A DNA stretch of 64,000 nucleotides, taken from NCBI GenBank assembly GCA_024234875.1, contig JACKNM010000008.1, positions 62,001-126,000 on the forward strand, written 5' to 3'. The notes beneath the pieces are model-generated. The model saw nothing but the letters and a program-made list of their open reading frames with translations. It did no database searches and had not been told where the DNA came from. This DNA comes from Ectothiorhodospiraceae bacterium (lineage in GTDB: Bacteria > Pseudomonadota > Gammaproteobacteria > HK1). Shown here one piece after another: positions 59,467 through 64,000 of the stretch (position 1 is its first letter; every line of letters starts with the position of its first letter). The position numbers and the translations under genes are program-made.

Positions 59467-59871
59467 AAGCCCCCACGACCGGCGGTCGCGCGCTCGGGAC
59501 GCGAACGGGAGGAACCGTGCGCTGAGCCTGTCGAAGCGTATCTTCAATCCTCGCCGGCCGTGCCACTCCTGGCTCGGCGCCACGGCTCGACGGTAGTGCT
59601 CGGGGATACGCTTCGACAGGCTCAGCGAGCTAGCAAAGCCGCAGCCACTGAAATCAGATCGTTACGTGTAGTTCGATGAAATGGTGGACTCGAGGTGGCG
59701 GGGCTTCCGGCCCCCCACTACATTCAACACATCCGGGACGAGGCCGACACAGGACGCGGGGTCGATCTTGCCCCGGACCACGGGCCGCGCCGACCCGATG
59801 CGCAGCGGGGCAGCGGCGACCTCGCGCCTGCACGCCACGGTCGCTGACCGACCACCGCCCGGGAGGATTGG
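59467..59871. repeat. Intergenic region with perfect 22-base inverted repeats
   Basis: No gene is seen in these 405 bases. The arm at 59520-59541 (starting CGCTGAGCCTGTCGAAGCG) is exactly complementary to 59606-59627, with 64 bases between. The core TGAGCCTGTCGAAG is the type of dispersed palindromic repeat seen in many proteobacterial genomes. The structure lies between two plus-strand genes and may terminate or insulate transcription. GGGAGGA at 59861-59866 serves the next gene. Confidence 0.8.
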
Positions 59872-62595
59872 ATGCCGATGACCGCTCTCGCCCGCCGCCT
59901 CGCAGTCGTGGCGATGTCGATACTCGGTCTCGTCGCCGCATCGTCGACCTTCGCGCGGCAGGGGCCGCCGCCGCCTTCACAGCGTCTGGGCCTCGCGCCG
60001 AAGGCCGCAGTCCCGGTCCTCGTCTTACCGGCGGTCGACGCAGCGGCCGAGCGGGAGCGCTCGCTCACCCGCTCGGCCAAACCCGGCGTGCCGGTTCGGG
60101 TCGCCCTGCCCCAACCCGTCGACATCACCCCGGCGCGCGACGGGGTGTGGACCGAGGTGGCAGGCGGGCGCCTGTGGCGGCTGCGGTTCCGCTCGAGCGG
60201 CGCGACCGACCTCTCGTTCGGGCTCGACCGTTTCGCGATTCCCGCCGGCGCGGAGCTCTACTTCGTGAGCCACAGCGAGCGGCTTCCCTACTATCAGGGG
60301 CCGTACACCAGCGCCGACGTGCGCCCCCACGGTCAGCTCTGGAGCCCGGTCGTGCCCGGTGGCGACGCGAGCCTGGAGCTCTGGGTCCCGGGTGGCGCCA
60401 AGGGCGCGCTCGACCTGCACCTCGGCCAGGTCTCGCTCGGCTTCTCCGACGCGTTTCGCCTCGACGGCGGTCCGGGCTTCAAGCTCGGGAGCTGCAACGT
60501 CGACGTCGTCTGCGCCGCCGGTGACGGCTGGCGGGACCAGATCCGCAGCGTCGCGCGCTACGTCGTCGGCAGCGGAATCCAGTGCACCGGGCAGATGGTC
60601 ATGGATGCCCACGGCAGCTTTCGACCGCTGTTCCTGACCGCCGCGCACTGCGAGATCACGCCGAGCAACGCGGCCACCGTCGTCACCTACTGGAACTACG
60701 AGTCGCCGACCTGCGGCGCGCAGAGCGGCGGGACGCTCGACCAGAGCGTCTCCGGGGCGACCCATCTCGCCGGGCGGGAGGACGTCGATTTCACCCTGAT
60801 CGAGCTCGACAGCAGGCCCCCTGACGCGTTCGGCGTGCACTGGAGCGGCTGGGATCGGAGCGGCGCCATCCCGACCGGCGGGGTCGCCATCCATCACCCG
60901 GCCGGCGACGAGAAATCGATCAGCTTCGACACCGACCCGCTGACCATCGTCCCCAACTGCACCATCGGCAGCGGGCCGAGTGACACCCACTGGCGGGTCG
61001 GCAACTGGGAGACCGGTACCACCGAGGGCGGCTCCTCGGGTGGCGGGCTCTGGGATCCGGTCTCGAAGCTGCTGGTCGGCTTCCTGTCCGGAGGCGCCGC
61101 GGCCTGCGGCAACCAGGAGTCGGATTGCTTCGGGCGCCTCGCGAGCGCCTGGACCGGCGGCGCTGGGGACGACGAGCGACTGGCACCCCACCTGGACCCG
61201 CTCGGCCTCGCGCCCAATACCGTCGCGGGCGACGACCCCGAAGGCTTCGCCCTGGCGGCCGAGCCCGTCTCGCGGCTGGTCTGCGGCGGCACCGACGCCA
61301 CTTACACCGTCCACGTCGAGGCGCTGGCCGGGTTCGGCGGCGACGTCGCGCTCGGCGTTGTCGACCCACCGACCGGGGCCAGCGTGACCTTCGCGACGCC
61401 GACGCTGACGCCGCCCGCCTCCACCACGTTGACCATCGCGCAGACCGCCGAGGTTTCGCCAGGTGCCTACACGATTCTGGTCCGCGGCACCGGCCAGCCC
61501 GGCAGCGCGCCGACCAAGGACCTCCCGCTCTCTCTCACCGTCACCAGCGCGGCCCCCGACGCCCCGACCCTGCTCGGCCCCGTCGATGGTGCCAGTCAGC
61601 AGCTCGCGACGCTGACGCTCTCGTGGTCGAGCATCGCCGCCGCCGCGCAGTACGAGGTGGAGATCGCAACCGACTCGGGCTTCACCGCGATCGTGCAGCG
61701 CCACGTGGTGGCGTCCACCAGTCTGCAGGTGACATTGGAGCCGGACACGACGTACCACTGGCGCGTGCGTGGCACCAACGGCTGCGGCGACGGCGTGTTC
61801 TCGAGCCCGTCCACCTTCACCACCGCTGTCATGCTCTGCCGCGAGCCCGGAACCGCTATCCCCGACGACGACCCCACCGGCCTGGCGGACGCCCTGGTGG
61901 TGACCGCGCCCGGGACGATTGCGGATCTCGACCTGACGCTCGACGTCACCCACACCTGGGTCGGCGACCTCACGATCAGGCTCCGACAGGAGCCGGGCGG
62001 CACCGAGGTGACGCTGTATACCGCCGCCACCTGTAGCCAGGAGGACATGGGCGTGCGCTTCGACGACGAGGCGTCGGCGCCCGCGGTCGGCGCCTGCGCG
62101 AGCTCGGCGCCCGCGGTCGGTGGCGCACTGCGCCCGGTCGGCGCGCTCTCGGGCTTCGACGGCGGCGCACTCACCGGGACCTGGACGCTCACCGTGTCCG
62201 ACCACGCCGCGGCCGACGTCGGCACACTCGATCGCTGGTGCCTGGTTCCCACGCGCGCCACCGGCACCCTCGAGGTCACGCGAGCCGGCGCCGGCAGCGG
62301 CTCGGTCTCCGGCCCGGGCATCGACTGCGGCACCGACTGCACCGAGCCGCAAGTGCTCGGTCAGCCGGTCGAGTTGCAGGCGACCGCGGCGCAGGGCTCG
62401 ACCTTCGCCGGGTGGACCGGCTGCGACGCGATCGCCGGCGCGACCTGCACCGTCACGCTCGGCGCCGACCGCACCGTCACCGCCGCGTTCGATGTCGAGG
62501 CGCCGACGCCACCACCTGCCACCACCGACACCGACGACGGGTTCCTCGAGCTGATCATCCAGATCATCAGTGGCACGCGCCGGCCGAGCCCGTGA
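59872..62595 (+). CDS. Secreted trypsin-like serine protease with P-domain and InlB-type repeat
   Basis: A 907-residue exported protease. The signal peptide ends near SSTFA. A pro-region of ~200 residues precedes a chymotrypsin-fold domain with the full triad: His259 (LTAAHC), Asp306 (DVDFTLIELD) and Ser389 (GGSSGGGLW). The many cysteines resemble lysyl-endopeptidase-type enzymes. Then come an Ig-like region (~450-560), a fibronectin III-like domain (~565-655), a proprotein convertase P-domain (~660-800, HTWVGDLTIRL) and a divergent InlB B-repeat (~805-880, FAGWTGC). The tail ends in a short hydrophobic ELIIQIIS stretch. It is probably extracellular with broad protein-degrading action. Confidence 0.9.
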   Translation: MPMTALARRLAVVAMSILGLVAASSTFARQGPPPPSQRLGLAPKAAVPVLVLPAVDAAAERERSLTRSAKPGVPVRVALPQPVDITPARDGVWTEVAGGRLWRLRFRSSGATDLSFGLDRFAIPAGAELYFVSHSERLPYYQGPYTSADVRPHGQLWSPVVPGGDASLELWVPGGAKGALDLHLGQVSLGFSDAFRLDGGPGFKLGSCNVDVVCAAGDGWRDQIRSVARYVVGSGIQCTGQMVMDAHGSFRPLFLTAAHCEITPSNAATVVTYWNYESPTCGAQSGGTLDQSVSGATHLAGREDVDFTLIELDSRPPDAFGVHWSGWDRSGAIPTGGVAIHHPAGDEKSISFDTDPLTIVPNCTIGSGPSDTHWRVGNWETGTTEGGSSGGGLWDPVSKLLVGFLSGGAAACGNQESDCFGRLASAWTGGAGDDERLAPHLDPLGLAPNTVAGDDPEGFALAAEPVSRLVCGGTDATYTVHVEALAGFGGDVALGVVDPPTGASVTFATPTLTPPASTTLTIAQTAEVSPGAYTILVRGTGQPGSAPTKDLPLSLTVTSAAPDAPTLLGPVDGASQQLATLTLSWSSIAAAAQYEVEIATDSGFTAIVQRHVVASTSLQVTLEPDTTYHWRVRGTNGCGDGVFSSPSTFTTAVMLCREPGTAIPDDDPTGLADALVVTAPGTIADLDLTLDVTHTWVGDLTIRLRQEPGGTEVTLYTAATCSQEDMGVRFDDEASAPAVGACASSAPAVGGALRPVGALSGFDGGALTGTWTLTVSDHAAADVGTLDRWCLVPTRATGTLEVTRAGAGSGSVSGPGIDCGTDCTEPQVLGQPVELQATAAQGSTFAGWTGCDAIAGATCTVTLGADRTVTAAFDVEAPTPPPATTDTDDGFLELIIQIISGTRRPSP

Positions 62596-62640
62596 GCCGG
62601 CCATCTCGCCGAGGCGCGACCATGGCGGCGCGCCGCGCCC

Positions 62641-63622
62641 TCAGCGCAGATGGCAGGCCACCTGATGGCCCGCCTTCACCTCGCGCAGCGCCGGCATCTC
62701 GCCACGGCAACGCGCCTCGGCGTAGGGGCAGCGGGTGTGGAAGCGGCAGCCCGAGGGTGGGTTGACCGGGCTCGGCACGTCACCCTTGAGCAGCACGCGC
62801 TCGCGCTTCACCGCCGGGTTGGGGATCGGCACCGCCGACAGCAGCGCCTCGGTGTAGGGATGCAGAGGCTCGCGGAACAGCGTGCGCTTGTCGGTCATCT
62901 CGACGATCTGGCCGAGGTACATCACCGCGATGCGATGGCTGATGTGCTCGACCACCGCGAGGTCGTGGGCGATGAAGAGATAGGACAGCCGGTACTCCTC
63001 CTGCAGATCCATCAGCAGGTTGACGACCTGCGCCTGCACCGACACGTCGAGGGCGGAGACCGGCTCGTCGCAGACGATCAGGCGCGGCTGCAGCGCGAGC
63101 GCCCGCGCGATGCCGAGGCGCTGGCGTTGGCCACCGGAGAACTCGTGCGGATAGCGGGTCACCTGCTCGGGGCGGAGCCCGACCCGGTCGAACAGCGCGG
63201 CGACGCGCTCGGCCCGCTCCGCGGCGCTCCCCACGCCGTAGTTCTTCAGCGGCTCGGCCACGATGTCGCCGACGCGCATGCGCGAGTTGAGCGACGAGTA
63301 GGGATCCTGGAACACGACCTGGAGATGGCGCCGCCACGGCCGCATCGCCTCGCGCGGCAGACGGGTGATGTCCTCGCCCTCGACCACCACCGAGCCGTCG
63401 GTCGGCTCGATCAGGCGCAGCACCAGCTTGCCGGTGGTCGACTTGCCGCAGCCGCTCTCGCCGACCAGGCCGAGGGTCTCGCCCTCGGCGAGCGTGAACG
63501 ACACGCCGTCCACCGCGTACACGTGACCGACGGTGCGCGAGAGCAGACCACGCCGGATCGGGAAGTGCTTCTTGAGGCCGTCGACCGCGAGCAACGGCTC
63601 GGCGGTGCGCACCGGTGCGGGC

Positions 63623-63630
<8 letters not shown>
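62641..63630 (-). CDS. Dipeptide/oligopeptide ABC transporter ATP-binding protein (DppF/OppF type)
   Basis: A 329-residue ATPase: Walker A GESGCGKSTTGK, Q-loop VFQDPYSSLNSRM, signature FSGGQRQRLGIARAL, Walker B LIVCDEPVSALD and the H-loop IAHDLAVV. The C-terminal oligopeptide-transporter domain has CRFHTRCPYAEARC, whose cysteines can bind an Fe-S cluster in this family. ATG 63630 overlaps the 3' end of the second ATPase gene by eight bases. The permease and binding-protein genes must lie beyond the right edge. Confidence 0.95.

Positions 63631-64000
<370 letters not shown>

Overview
The window is about 70% G+C, densely coding DNA that fits a high-GC gammaproteobacterium. The marker genes are a proteobacterial-type glutamate-cysteine ligase, a Crp/Vfr-like regulator, a YcgL-domain protein, system I cytochrome c maturation genes (ccmA-H) and GlnRS. 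No rRNA, tRNA, CRISPR array, insertion sequence or phage gene was recognised. The species cannot be named from the sequence.

Layout. 1-9276 (minus) is one uninterrupted reading frame of at least 3092 codons that runs off the left edge. It encodes a giant repeat protein made of six blocks of exactly seven ~55-residue WD-like blades (block 6 is cut by the window edge), with a cadherin/CSPG-like domain after most blocks. This is the most unusual object here. 9652-13063 (minus) holds glnS and pgi. 13462-14221 (plus) holds two small c-type cytochromes. 14446-16814 (minus) holds an FHA protein, a dual-CDGSH protein and an MFS transporter. 16928-18168 (plus) holds an ECF sigma factor overlapping its DUF3379-like anti-sigma partner. 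18184-19495 (minus) is a cluster of three overlapping genes of unknown role. 19728-26584 (minus) holds glutathione reductase, a DAK2-DegV fusion, a second FHA paralogue, an ammonium transporter with a textbook sigma-54/NtrC control region, and a thioesterase.

26773-32895 (plus) is the ccmABCDEFGH locus, with a perfect FNR/Anr box in front of ccmC. 32929-36518 (minus) is an overlapping pair of response regulators: REC-GGDEF-EAL and REC-PP2C-HATPase. gshA (plus) follows, then a possible methyltransferase, a DUF2059-like secreted protein and a TraB/GumN protein. Next come a membrane-bound PP2C phosphatase, a YcgL protein and the Crp-like regulator. 43407-46066 (minus) is a glyoxalase-fold protein overlapping an orphan molybdopterin hydroxylase large subunit. 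46234-53600 (plus) holds a TPP enzyme, an MFS transporter, a class V aminotransferase and a YdiJ-like FAD/Fe-S dehydrogenase whose stop codon lies inside a REP-like element. 53676-57635 (minus) holds an amidohydrolase and an overlapping hisC-purE-purK operon. 57877-62595 (plus) holds a gamma-glutamyltransferase homologue and a secreted trypsin-like protease. The right edge (minus) carries two dipeptide/oligopeptide ABC ATPases, the second truncated.

Functional themes. Glutathione and redox metabolism recurs (gshA, gor, GGT-like, glyoxalase). Respiratory cytochrome assembly is linked to its substrate cytochromes and probably to oxygen control through Fnr/Anr. Signalling runs through c-di-GMP and serine phosphatase/kinase partner switching. 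The giant protein has no signal peptide and starts inside its first blade, so type I secretion is a reasonable guess, but its C-terminus and any transporter genes lie outside the window.
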